In this document: piece after piece, positions 34,582 to 42,416 of the stretch
How the letters are laid out: the number at the start of each line of letters is the position of its first letter
Position numbering within the stretch: position 1 is the stretch's first letter
Source of the DNA: Rhodocyclaceae bacterium
GTDB taxonomy: Bacteria; Pseudomonadota; Gammaproteobacteria; Burkholderiales; Rhodocyclaceae
DNA length: 64,000 nt
Reading direction: 5' to 3'
Assembly: GCA_028714035.1 (NCBI GenBank)
Contig: JAQTNA010000001.1
Span: 62,001-126,000 of the forward strand
The notes under the pieces: model-generated
Told to the model about the DNA's origin: nothing
The model's input: only the letters and a program-made list of their open reading frames with translations
Databases searched by the model: none
Made by a program: the position numbers and the translations under genes

Positions 34582-36030
34582 TCAGGGTTGCTTGTTGTCC
34601 TTGGCTTCCTTGGCCGCTTCCCTTTCCTTCGCCTTCAGTTCCCGGAGGCGGGCATCCACGGCGGATAGCTCGTAGAAATTTCCGTCTCCGGCCCGCTGGG
34701 CGAGCTGCAACTGGTCTACCGCGTCCTTCAGGCGGCCCTGCAGGGCGTACAGTTCCGCCTGGGCGCGATGCTGGAGCAGGCGTCGCCCCAAGGCGCCGTA
34801 GGCCCGGGCCTGAAGGCCGTAGAGGTCGGGGTCGCTTGGAGTGAGAGGCAATTCCTGTTCCACCAGGTGCACCGCCGCCACGGGTTCGTTGCCGACAATC
34901 AAGGCTTCTGCCAGGCCGACGATGAGCGCCTTCTCGTGGGGATGGCGCAGGAGCGCTCGACGATAGACGGCGAGGGCGGCGGGCTTGTCCTTCTGGGCCA
35001 GCCGGATCTCCGCTTCCAGGGTGTCCAGCATGGGCGAATCCAGCTTCAGGTGGCTGAGCGCCAGCCGTTCCTGCTCGGCCTCGGCGGCGTTGCCGGCGGC
35101 GAGCAGGGCACGCGCCAGCCCATACCGGGCCGCCGCCTCGGAGGTGTATTTCCTGTCCTGTAGGCGGGAGCGGAAATCCGCCACCGCCTCGGTCGCCGTG
35201 CCGCTCGCCACCCGCAGCTTGGCCCTGACCAATTGGTACTCCAGGCTGTCCGGCACCTGGTGGTAGGGCATGCTTTCCACGCGGCCCTCCATGTCCGAGA
35301 TGCGCTCGGTGGTGAGGGGGTGGGAGCGCAGGTAGGCCGGTGCATTGTTTTCGTACAGGCGGGAGTCGCGTTGCAGGCGTTCGAAGAAGATCGCCATGCC
35401 TCGGACATCGAAGCCCGCGGCTTCCAGGCGTTGCAGGCCCATGCGGTCTGCCTCGCGCTCGAAATCCCGGCTGTAGTTGAGCTGGTTCTGGAGGCCCGCC
35501 GCCGCACCGCCGGCCATCGCCGCCTGGGACACCTGGGAGTTGGAACGGGCGGCGAGCACCGCCACCAGCAGGCTGGCCAGGGAGATGGCGGTCGCTTCCT
35601 TCTGCTTGCCCACCATGCGCGCGATGTGATGCTGGGTGACGTGGGATATTTCGTGGGCCAGCACTCCCGCCAGTTCGGATTCGGACTGGGTGGACAGGAT
35701 CAGCGCGGTGTGCACGCCGATGTAGCCTCCGGGCAGGGCGAAGGCGTTCAGGGTCGGGTCGCGCAGCGCGAAGAAGCGGAAGCGCAGCCCGCCATCCGGG
35801 ATGGCGGCGGCCAGACGGTCTCCGACGCGATTCAGGTAGGCCGTCACTTCCGGGTCGTCCAGATAGCCCGGGTCGTTCCAGCGCAAGTCGCGCATGATGG
35901 ACGCGCCCAACTTCTGCTCCATGACCGGGGAAAGGTCGGTGAGCGCATTTTCGCCCAGGTCGGGCAGGCCTTCCGCCATGGCGTGCGGAGCCAGAAAAAC
36001 GAGTAGCGCGAGGAGTGGTTTGATCTTCAT
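34582..36030 (-). CDS. bepA: M48-family periplasmic metalloprotease with TPRs (BepA-like)
   Basis: 482 aa from the ATG at 36030. A signal peptide ends near residue 20 (LAPHAMA), the zinc-binding motif HEISHVTQHH and a downstream Glu (FEREADRMG) identify an M48 protease, and the C-terminal 200 residues form tetratricopeptide repeats. BepA assists or clears outer-membrane LptD and BAM assembly intermediates. Ends with a charged Lys/Glu tail. Single-gene unit closed by the terminator at 34467. Confidence 0.92.
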   Translation of the reverse strand: MKIKPLLALLVFLAPHAMAEGLPDLGENALTDLSPVMEQKLGASIMRDLRWNDPGYLDDPEVTAYLNRVGDRLAAAIPDGGLRFRFFALRDPTLNAFALPGGYIGVHTALILSTQSESELAGVLAHEISHVTQHHIARMVGKQKEATAISLASLLVAVLAARSNSQVSQAAMAGGAAAGLQNQLNYSRDFEREADRMGLQRLEAAGFDVRGMAIFFERLQRDSRLYENNAPAYLRSHPLTTERISDMEGRVESMPYHQVPDSLEYQLVRAKLRVASGTATEAVADFRSRLQDRKYTSEAAARYGLARALLAAGNAAEAEQERLALSHLKLDSPMLDTLEAEIRLAQKDKPAALAVYRRALLRHPHEKALIVGLAEALIVGNEPVAAVHLVEQELPLTPSDPDLYGLQARAYGALGRRLLQHRAQAELYALQGRLKDAVDQLQLAQRAGDGNFYELSAVDARLRELKAKEREAAKEAKDNKQP

Positions 36031-36172
36031 GGTGATATGATCCTGCATATCCGCTTCGACAGGTGGTGAATGATCTGTTGCGGTGGCCGTCTGCTGCGTT
36101 GCGCGGTACTCGCTTCCTCGCCCATCAGGAACCTGTTAAGTACACCTTCTGGAAAGACTCCTCGCCCAAACC

Positions 36173-36667
36173 ATGCCAGGTCCGACGCTTCTTCTCATCG
36201 AGGATTCCGACGAGGACGTGGCACTCATTCTTTCCGCCCTGGAAAAGATACTGCCGCGAGATCAGGTGCTCGTCGTGCAATCGGGCGAGGCGGCCCTGGA
36301 TTATCTCTTCCCCTCCGATGAGCGTCCAGTCCCGGAACACGGGGTGGGTTTGCGCCTCGTCCTCCTGGACCTGAATCTGCCGGAAATCTCCGGGCTGGAG
36401 GTGCTGCGCCGCATCCGTTCCGGCGTTGGCACCGTACTCCTGCCGGTGGTGGTGCTTTCGGCCTCGGTGGAACAGCGGGACGTGCGCTCAGCCACTCAGG
36501 CGGGGGCCAACAGCTATGTGCGCAAGTCCCTGGATCACGCCCGCCTGGGCGAAGCGATCCAGGCGCTGGTGCGCTACTGGCTGGAGCTCAACGTGAGCCC
36601 CGTCGTTCCGAATGCGACCCAGGCCGCCATGCCTCCCCGCCATCCCTGGCCTTGCCCAACTGCTTGA
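36173..36667 (+). CDS. Stand-alone response regulator (Rcp1-like receiver)
   Basis: 164 aa, a single CheY-like receiver with D66 as phospho-acceptor ([13 protein letters not shown]), acid pair E10-D11 and switch Lys in YVRKSLD. Insertions before the acceptor ([14 protein letters not shown]) resemble Rcp1-type regulators that pair with bacteriophytochrome or hybrid kinases. No output domain and no kinase adjacent. The last 30 residues are low in conservation. moaC begins about 10 nt later. Confidence 0.85.
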   Translation: MPGPTLLLIEDSDEDVALILSALEKILPRDQVLVVQSGEAALDYLFPSDERPVPEHGVGLRLVLLDLNLPEISGLEVLRRIRSGVGTVLLPVVVLSASVEQRDVRSATQAGANSYVRKSLDHARLGEAIQALVRYWLELNVSPVVPNATQAAMPPRHPWPCPTA

Positions 36668-36677
36668 GACAGACATC

Positions 36678-37187
36678 TTGGATTCCGGTTCCTCTCCTCT
36701 GACCCATTTTGATGCCGCGGGACAAGCCCACATGGTGGACGTGGGCGGCAAGGCCGAGACGGAGCGCCTGGCGCGCGCCGCCGGCAGCATATTCATGCAG
36801 CCGGCCACCCTGGCCCTGGTCCGCTCGGGAGACGCCAGGAAGGGCGACGTCCTGGGGGTGGCGCGCATCGCCGCCATACAGGGTGCCAAGCGCACTTCCG
36901 ACCTGATACCCCTGTGCCATCCCATTGCGCTTACCCGGGTGGAAGTGGATTTCCTGATGGACGAGGAAGCCTCGGCCGTTCATTGCCAGGTCACCGCTCA
37001 CACCGTGGGCCGCACCGGGGTGGAGATGGAGGCGCTGACGGCTGTCAGCACCGCCCTGCTCACGGTCTACGACATGCTGAAGGCGGTGGACCGGGGCATG
37101 CGCTTCGAAGTGCGCCTCCTGGAGAAGGCCGGCGGCAAGTCCGGACACTGGCGCCCGGACGGTCAGCCGCCAGCGGTTAGCGGTTAG
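36678..37187 (+). CDS. moaC: Cyclic pyranopterin monophosphate synthase MoaC
   Basis: 169 aa from a TTG at 36678, which places [15 protein letters not shown] at the family-typical N-terminus; the only in-frame ATG (36612) would overlap the response regulator by 56 nt. Family motifs [13 protein letters not shown] and [12 protein letters not shown] are intact. It converts the MoaA product into cPMP for molybdenum cofactor. The last four codons plus the TAG stop are made of GGTTAGC repeat units. No other moa gene is adjacent. Confidence 0.85.
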   Translation: MDSGSSPLTHFDAAGQAHMVDVGGKAETERLARAAGSIFMQPATLALVRSGDARKGDVLGVARIAAIQGAKRTSDLIPLCHPIALTRVEVDFLMDEEASAVHCQVTAHTVGRTGVEMEALTAVSTALLTVYDMLKAVDRGMRFEVRLLEKAGGKSGHWRPDGQPPAVSG

Positions 37188-37246
37188 CCGTAGTAACGCG
37201 CGCCGAAGGCGCGGATGTCATTGCCGCTCACCCCTCACCCCTTACC
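37172..37246. repeat. Heptad-armed palindrome, GGTTAGC class, copy 3
   Basis: Left units GCGGTTA / GCGGTTAG (37172-37187) form the moaC 3' end. A centre hairpin CGCGCGCC-GAAG-GCGCG follows at about 37196-37213. The right arm has GCTCACC, CCTCACC, CCTTACC (37226-37246), ending 8 nt before the wbuC start. Confidence 0.7.
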
Positions 37247-37254
37247 ATATTCAA

Positions 37255-37725
37255 ATGACCATCATCACCACCGCCCTCCTGGATGAAGTCTCGGCGGAGG
37301 CCGCCGCCAGTGCGCGTCGGCGCAAGAACCGCAACTTTCATCCGGCCGATGAGGCTTCCTGCCATCGCCTGCTGAATGCCATAGAGCCGGGTTCCTACGT
37401 TCAACCTCACCGCCACCTGGATCCGGCCAAGGACGAGTGCATGATCGTCGTGCGCGGCCGGCTGGGCATCGTGTTCTTCGATGACCAGGGGCAGGTGACC
37501 GAGACGGCGCTGCTGGAACCGGGGGGCGCCGCGGTGGGCGTGGACATTCCCCACGGCCGCTATCACTCCGTCTTGTCCCTGGCGCCCGGCTCGGTGTTCC
37601 TGGAAGCCAAGGCTGGACCCTATGCCCCGCTCCTGCCCGAGGAAAAGTCCGCCTGGGCGCCCGAGGAGGGCGCGGCTGGGGCGCCCGAGTACCTGGGAAA
37701 ACTGTCTGCCCTGTTCGGCGCCTGA
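37255..37725 (+). CDS. WbuC-family cupin protein
   Basis: 156 aa cupin. Metal-binding motif 1 is PHRHLDPAKDECMIVVRG (His pair plus Glu) and motif 2 is DIPHGRYHSV. WbuC proteins are usually coded near O-antigen or EPS genes, but here the neighbours are moaC and truC. ATG at 37255. The final 106 nt overlap the convergent truC gene on the opposite strand. Function is not assigned experimentally. Confidence 0.85.
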   Translation: MTIITTALLDEVSAEAAASARRRKNRNFHPADEASCHRLLNAIEPGSYVQPHRHLDPAKDECMIVVRGRLGIVFFDDQGQVTETALLEPGGAAVGVDIPHGRYHSVLSLAPGSVFLEAKAGPYAPLLPEEKSAWAPEEGAAGAPEYLGKLSALFGA

Positions 37726-38477
37726 CGCTGCTTCGCCTGGGAGGGGTATTCCCATCCCAGGGCGAGCAGGATCTGCAGGAAGTCTTGCGCGGGCGGCGCC
37801 GCCAGTTGCAGAGGCTCGCCCGTGGCGGGATGGCGCAGGGAAAGCTCGGTGCAGGCCAGCAGCAGGCGCTGGCAGCCGTAGAGTTCCTGGAACAGGCGGT
37901 TGTGCCGCCCCTTGCCGAAGGTGGCGTCGCCGATGACCGGGTGGCTGATGTGTTTCAGGTGGCGGCGGATCTGGTGCCGGCGGCCGGTGAGGGGCGTGAG
38001 TTCCAGGAGCGCGTAGCGGCTCGTGGGGTAGCGGTCCACACGATGGGGCAGTTCGATCATGGCCAGGCGCCGGTATCGGGTCACGGCGTCCTGCGGCCGG
38101 TTTTCCACCCGGGTGTCCCGCAACTCCGATGTTTCCAGCCGCTTCGTCAGGGCATGGTCAATCTCGCCGCTCTCCGGCGGGTGTCCCCGCACCACCGCCA
38201 GGTAGCGCTTCTCCACCTCCTGCGACTCGAACTGCCGGGACAGGGCGCGGCCTGTCTCCGGGTCCAGGGCGAACAGCAGCACGCCCGAAGTGCCCTTGTC
38301 CAGACGATGCACCGGGTAGACGCGCCGGCCGATCTGGTCGCGCAGGATTTGCAGGGCGAAGCGGGTCTCGAAGAAATCCAGGGCCGTGCGATGCACCAGG
38401 AGCCCGGAGGGCTTGTGGATGGCGACCAGGAATTCGTCGCGGTACAGGATTTCCAGCGTTTCTTCGGCGTGGGTCAT
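37620..38477 (-). CDS. truC: tRNA pseudouridine synthase TruC-like (RluA family)
   Basis: 285 aa. Catalytic motif VHRLDKGTSGVLLFA and the later LLELTPLTGRRHQIRRHLKHI identify an RluA-family synthase; YRDEFLVAIHKPSGLLVHRT and the QELYGCQRLLLAC region are TruC-like (U65 of tRNA). It is longer than E. coli TruC (260 aa): the last 35 or so residues are Ser/Ala-rich and encoded antisense to wbuC, so this tail may simply reflect the lack of a stop codon. Confidence 0.87.
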   Translation of the reverse strand: MTHAEETLEILYRDEFLVAIHKPSGLLVHRTALDFFETRFALQILRDQIGRRVYPVHRLDKGTSGVLLFALDPETGRALSRQFESQEVEKRYLAVVRGHPPESGEIDHALTKRLETSELRDTRVENRPQDAVTRYRRLAMIELPHRVDRYPTSRYALLELTPLTGRRHQIRRHLKHISHPVIGDATFGKGRHNRLFQELYGCQRLLLACTELSLRHPATGEPLQLAAPPAQDFLQILLALGWEYPSQAKQRQAPNRADSFPRYSGAPAAPSSGAQADFSSGRSGA

Positions 38478-38483
38478 GCCCGG

Positions 38484-38888
38484 TTACAACCAGACGCCCC
38501 CGCCCGGCGGCCGCATGGGCGGGGCGCCGTCGCCCAGGAAGGCGCCGATGAGGAAGGACAGGAGGGAGATGAAGATGCTGGCGAAGAAGGCGGTCCAGAA
38601 TCCCGACACGCTGAAGCCCCTGACCAGGGAGGACACCAGCAGCATCATGAGCGCGTTGATGACCAGCAGGAACAGGCCCAGGGTGACGAGGGTGAGTGGC
38701 AGGGTCAGGATGATCAGCAGCGGCCGGACGATGGCGTTGGCGAAGCCCAGCAAGAGGGCGGACACGATCAGCGAGGAGGTGTCGGCAAAACGGATGCCGC
38801 TGAAGACATGGCTGGCCACCCAGAGGGCCAGGGACATGATGATCCAGTGCAGCAGGAAGGGCGGGAGGGAGGCGAACATGGGGGCCAT
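38484..38888 (-). CDS. Phage holin family / YvlD-like membrane protein
   Basis: 134 aa with four predicted membrane segments (about 10-30, 36-56, 60-80, 98-120). The segment LGFANAIVRPLLIILTLPLTLVTLGLF is diagnostic for the family of four-helix YvlD-like proteins labelled phage holin family. It is chromosomal and shows no phage context, so lysis is not implied. It ends 6 nt before truC on the same strand. Confidence 0.82.
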   Translation of the reverse strand: MAPMFASLPPFLLHWIIMSLALWVASHVFSGIRFADTSSLIVSALLLGFANAIVRPLLIILTLPLTLVTLGLFLLVINALMMLLVSSLVRGFSVSGFWTAFFASIFISLLSFLIGAFLGDGAPPMRPPGGGVWL

Positions 38889-38897
38889 ACCGTAATA

Positions 38898-38960
38898 GTC
38901 GCGAAGCGACTCACAACGCTCCCCTCGCCCGCTGCCGGGAGAGGGGCGGAGGGGTGAGGG
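38898..38960. repeat. GC-rich intergenic repeat E, copy 1
   Basis: AGTCGCGAAGCGACTCACAACGCTC followed by a CCCCTCGCCCGC/GGGAGAGGGGC hairpin. It matches the copy at 61204-61268 over about 60 bp with few differences. Upstream of the holin-like gene. Confidence 0.75.
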
Positions 38961-39005
38961 CAGTGGGCACGGGGCTCGGTTTCATGGTTTGGCGCGTGGG
39001 CCGCC

Positions 39006-39641
39006 TTACTTCGGGCTGACCGTCGTGTAGCCCAGGCCGGAGCGATTGTTGAGTTCCCGGAAACGCGTCAGGTCGGCATCGAACCGGGCGTTGACCGCCG
39101 CCATCTCCTTCTGCCGGTTCTCGATCAGGAGTTGCAGGGACTTCTGTTCCGCCTCGTTGTCCTTGATGGAGTTGCGCAATTCCTGGGGCATGGGTTTCTT
39201 GAGGTAGAACTCCGCCTCCCGGGCCAGGGATTGCTGCTTCTTCTTCGCGGCTTCGAGGCGCGCCTGGGAGTCCCGGATCGCATCCCGGTGCAGGTTCAAC
39301 GCCCGTTCACGGCTGGCGGCGATGTCGCTTTCGCCGGGATAGGTGGCCAGGAGTGCAGAATCCTTGCGCCGCTGCTCCAGGGCCGCCTGCTCCTCCGCCT
39401 TCTTGCGCTTCTGTTCGGCCTCTCGCGCCGCCCTCTGCTCGGGACTGGGCGGCGGTTCCACGTTGCGCACCGTCATGCCGCGGTTGTTGATCTCCCGGTA
39501 GGCCTTGTTGTAGCACTGGGGCGGCAGCATGTCCGAACACACCTGGTGCCCGGAGTCGTCCTTGCAGCAGTAGGTGACCCGGTCGGCGGCCATGGCCAGC
39601 GTCGGCAGGCAGCACAGCAGCAGCCACCGTGGAAACGTCAT
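39006..39641 (-). CDS. DUF4124-type secreted protein with coiled coil
   Basis: 211 aa. Signal peptide (residues 1-18, cleavage after AMA), then a DUF4124-like motif ([16 protein letters not shown] ... [16 protein letters not shown]) with four Cys, and a long charged coiled-coil from about 65 to 195. Expected in the periplasm. Its ATG overlaps the pyrE stop by 4 nt (ATGA), so it is translationally coupled to pyrE. Function unknown. Confidence 0.8.
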   Translation of the reverse strand: MTFPRWLLLCCLPTLAMAADRVTYCCKDDSGHQVCSDMLPPQCYNKAYREINNRGMTVRNVEPPPSPEQRAAREAEQKRKKAEEQAALEQRRKDSALLATYPGESDIAASRERALNLHRDAIRDSQARLEAAKKKQQSLAREAEFYLKKPMPQELRNSIKDNEAEQKSLQLLIENRQKEMAAVNARFDADLTRFRELNNRSGLGYTTVSPK

Positions 39642-40279
39642 GGGAGTATCCCGTATTGCAGCCGGTAGGCCTCGACCGCGGAGAGATTGCGCGCCAGGTC
39701 TGGGCTGCCCCGGAGGAATTCGAGCAGATCGGAGAGATTGGCCACCGCCACCACGGGCAGGCCGTAATTTTTTTCCACTTCCTGCACGGCGGAAAGCGCA
39801 CCCTGGCCCCGCTCCTGGCGATCCAGGGCGATGACCACGCCGCAGGGGGTGGCGCCCTGGGCCCGGATCAGTTCCACCGATTCCCGCACCGAAGTGCCGG
39901 CGGAAATCACGTCGTCAATGATGAGGACATTGCCCTTGAGCGGGGCGCCGATGAGGCTGCCGCCTTCGCCATGGTCCTTCGCTTCCTTGCGGTTGAAGCA
40001 GAAGGGCACACTCCTTCCCCGGCCCGCCAGGGCCATGGCCGTACCGGTGGCCAGGACGATGCCCTTGTAGGCCGGGCCGAACAGCATGTCGAAGCCGATG
40101 CCGCTCTTCAGGATGGCCCGGGCGTAGAAGTCCGACAGCCTGGCGACGGAGTCGCCGTCGTCGAACAGCCCGGCGTTGAAGAAATAGGGGGATGTGCGTC
40201 CCGCCTTGGTGACAAACTCGCCGAAGCGCAGCACGCCCTTGGCGCAGGCGAAGGCAATGAAATCCCGGCTAAAATCCAC
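39638..40279 (-). CDS. pyrE: Orotate phosphoribosyltransferase
   Basis: 213 aa. The PRPP-binding motif is [16 protein letters not shown] and the other family segments [12 protein letters not shown] and [10 protein letters not shown] are present. It forms orotidine-5'-phosphate in pyrimidine synthesis. Divergent from the exonuclease gene xth with 31 bp between the starts, a gene order shared with many Betaproteobacteria. The downstream DUF4124 gene is coupled to it. Confidence 0.95.
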   Translation of the reverse strand: MDFSRDFIAFACAKGVLRFGEFVTKAGRTSPYFFNAGLFDDGDSVARLSDFYARAILKSGIGFDMLFGPAYKGIVLATGTAMALAGRGRSVPFCFNRKEAKDHGEGGSLIGAPLKGNVLIIDDVISAGTSVRESVELIRAQGATPCGVVIALDRQERGQGALSAVQEVEKNYGLPVVAVANLSDLLEFLRGSPDLARNLSAVEAYRLQYGILP

Positions 40280-40310
40280 TTCCCGTTCCCGTCAGATTGG
40301 TGAAAGATCA

Positions 40311-41117
40311 ATGCTACGCGTCATTTCCGCAAATCTCAACGGTATCCGTTCCGCCTGCAGGAAGGGATTCCTGGACTGGCTTGCGCTCCAGGGGGCCGAT
40401 ATCCTGTGTTTGCAGGAGCTGAAGGCTCAGGCACCCGACATGGAAGCCGGCATGCTGGCGCCCGCCGGATACCAGGGCTATTTCCATTACGCGGAGAAGA
40501 AAGGCTATAGCGGGGTGGGCATCTATGCCCGTCAGGAGCCGGATAGCGTGGTCGCGGGCATCGGCCATGCCGGCTTCGATGCCGAAGGGCGCTTCCTGCG
40601 CGCCGACTGGGGCAATCTCTCCGTGATTTCCGTCTATGTGCCCTCCGGCTCCTCCTCTCCGGAGCGGCAGGAGGCCAAGTTCCAGTTCATGGACGAGATC
40701 TTTCCCGTGCTGGCGGCGTTGCGGGCCGAGGGGCGGGAGGTCATCCTGTGCGGCGACTGGAACATCGCCCATCGGGAGGTGGACCTCAAGAACTGGAAGT
40801 CCAACCAGAAGAATTCCGGTTTCCTGCCCGAGGAGCGAGCCTGGCTTTCCCGGGTATTCGATGAACAGGGTTGGGTGGACGTTTATCGTCGGCTCTACCC
40901 GGAGGCCACCGGCGAGGCCTACACCTGGTGGTCGAACCGGGGCCAGGCCTGGGCCAAGAACGTGGGCTGGCGCATTGACTACCAGATCGCGACGCCCGGC
41001 ATCGCCGCGGCCGCCCGGAGTGCCGCGGTTTTCAAGGAGCAGCGTTTCAGCGACCACGCGCCCCTGATTGTCGACTACGATTGGGCCGATGTGCGACCTG
41101 GATATGCGAACATGTAA
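40311..41117 (+). CDS. xth: Exodeoxyribonuclease III (AP endonuclease)
   Basis: 268 aa of the ExoIII/APE1 phosphatase-like nuclease family. The motif LQELKAQ carries the metal-binding Glu, CGDWNIAHREVDL the catalytic Asp/Asn, and FSDHAPLIVDY the C-terminal His. The start MLRVISANLNGIRSA matches the family. It repairs abasic sites. Followed after 60 nt by the hydrolase-ACP-ketosynthase genes; a promoter for those is not clear. Confidence 0.95.
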   Translation: MLRVISANLNGIRSACRKGFLDWLALQGADILCLQELKAQAPDMEAGMLAPAGYQGYFHYAEKKGYSGVGIYARQEPDSVVAGIGHAGFDAEGRFLRADWGNLSVISVYVPSGSSSPERQEAKFQFMDEIFPVLAALRAEGREVILCGDWNIAHREVDLKNWKSNQKNSGFLPEERAWLSRVFDEQGWVDVYRRLYPEATGEAYTWWSNRGQAWAKNVGWRIDYQIATPGIAAAARSAAVFKEQRFSDHAPLIVDYDWADVRPGYANM

Positions 41118-41177
41118 GAATCGTATTGACACAGTTTGCTACAATCCTGCTTCGAATCATTGTGAAACGGTCGCAAC

Positions 41178-41999
41178 ATGGCAGGGGGATTGGCTCTGAA
41201 GGGGGGCAAGCGGGCGGTCTTTCTCCTCCATGGGCTTTACAGCAGCGCGCTGGAACTGCAATACCTGGCTCGACGCCTGAATGCGGCTGGCTATTCGGTC
41301 TATGTGCCGCAGCTTCCCGGGTATACCGTGAACGCCGGCCGATACGGCGAGGCGCGGGGGAGCTGGGAAATCTGGCTGAACGCGGCGCAGGAAGCGTTGC
41401 GACCCGTGTTGGAGGAGCACGGCAAGGTGGCCGTGGGCGGCTTGTGCATAGGGGCCGACCTGGCTTTGATGCTGGCGGCCCGACTGGGGGATCGCCTGGG
41501 CGGGCTGATGTTGCTGTCCACGACGCTCTACTATGACGGCTGGTCCCTGCCCTGGTACAAGTTTCTTCTGCCCCTGGCCTATTACACGCCTCTGGGGCGG
41601 TTTTACTCGTATAAGGAAAAGGAACCTTTCGGGCTGAAGAACGAACAAATGCGCCGCCTGGTGGCGTTCCAGATGCGCCAGGTCGGCGTGTCGGACGCGG
41701 GTGCAAGCCGTTTGCGCGCCCATGGCATCTATCAGGCTCATCGCCTGATTCGCGCGGTGAAGCAGAATCTGCCCCAGGTGCGCAACCCGGTCCTGATCGT
41801 GCATGCCACGGAAGACGATATCAGCAGCCTGAAGAGCGTGAAGCATCTGGAAAAAGAATTGGGTTCGACGCGGGTGGACAAACTGTTGCTGGGCGACAGT
41901 TATCACATGGTTTCCCTGGACAATGAAAAAGCTAAGGTTGCGGAAGCCATGATGACTTTCCTGGAATCCGAACCCGCCTTATGGAATTCTGATAAATGA
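41178..41999 (+). CDS. Est30-like alpha/beta hydrolase with Cys nucleophile
   Basis: 273 aa. The oxyanion motif FLLHGL and the nucleophile elbow GGLCIGAD are clear, but the expected Ser is Cys (C90). The acid is D213 or D214 (HATEDDISS) and the base is H243 (SYHMVSLD), as in carboxylesterase Est30. Its stop overlaps the start of an acyl carrier protein gene (ATGA) and a ketosynthase follows. A role as thioesterase or acyltransferase on ACP-bound acyl chains is inferred. No signal peptide. Confidence 0.82.
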   Translation: MAGGLALKGGKRAVFLLHGLYSSALELQYLARRLNAAGYSVYVPQLPGYTVNAGRYGEARGSWEIWLNAAQEALRPVLEEHGKVAVGGLCIGADLALMLAARLGDRLGGLMLLSTTLYYDGWSLPWYKFLLPLAYYTPLGRFYSYKEKEPFGLKNEQMRRLVAFQMRQVGVSDAGASRLRAHGIYQAHRLIRAVKQNLPQVRNPVLIVHATEDDISSLKSVKHLEKELGSTRVDKLLLGDSYHMVSLDNEKAKVAEAMMTFLESEPALWNSDK

Positions 42000-42235
42000 A
42001 TCTGCTGGAGCAAGTCCAGGCCATGCTGGAACAGCAATTCGGTCTGGCCAAGGAGCAAATCTCGCCGGAGCAGCTTCTGTCCGAACTGGGTATCGAGTCT
42101 CTGAGCATGATCGAGTTCATGTTCGATCTGGAAAACGCCTTCGACATTCAGTTCATGAACGACGCTCCGCCGCCCGAGACCGTGGCCGGCATCGTGGCGG
42201 CGGTGGAAGCTGCGCAGAAGGCCAAAGGCGGCTGA
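41996..42235 (+). CDS. Acyl carrier protein (non-AcpP)
   Basis: 79 aa. The phosphopantetheine attachment serine is S35 in LGIESLSMIE, where AcpP has DSLD. The protein is acidic with the usual four-helix pattern. It is not the fatty-acid-synthase AcpP, whose gene lies in the fab cluster. It overlaps the upstream hydrolase by 4 nt and precedes a ketosynthase, so it probably carries the chain of a small specialised acyl assembly pathway. Confidence 0.9.
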   Translation: MNLLEQVQAMLEQQFGLAKEQISPEQLLSELGIESLSMIEFMFDLENAFDIQFMNDAPPPETVAGIVAAVEAAQKAKGG

Positions 42236-42269
42236 CCGTGCACGGTTAGCTGCCCATCCCTCATATGAA

Positions 42270-42410
42270 AATCGAGGTGTTTCTCCCCCTCGCCTCCCCG
42301 CCCCCGCCCCCGCCTCCGCGTCCCACGGCCGGCCGGGAGCATGCTCCCCGAAACCCCCGCTCGCCCCTCAAGGGGCGAGGGGAGCTTCGTGAGTCGCTGA
42401 CGCGACTACG
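42270..42410. repeat. GC-rich intergenic repeat between ACP and ketosynthase genes
   Basis: The 181-bp gap holds pyrimidine-rich runs (CCCCCGCCCCCGCC) and the hairpin CTCGCCCCTC-AAGGGGCGAG (about 42360-42379), then GTGAGTCGCTGACGCGACTACGG. It shares its GTCGC/GCGAC end with repeat E. It breaks an otherwise tight gene cluster. Confidence 0.5.
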
Positions 42411-42416
42411 GCAACA

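Noticed and set aside
38484-38888. Holin-like gene as evidence of a prophage
   Set aside because: The four-helix YvlD-like family is chromosomal and widespread; no phage genes lie nearby.
41127-41150. TTGACA and TACAAT before the hydrolase-ACP-ketosynthase genes as a sigma-70 promoter
   Set aside because: The hexamers are only 8 bp apart, far from the required 16-18 bp.
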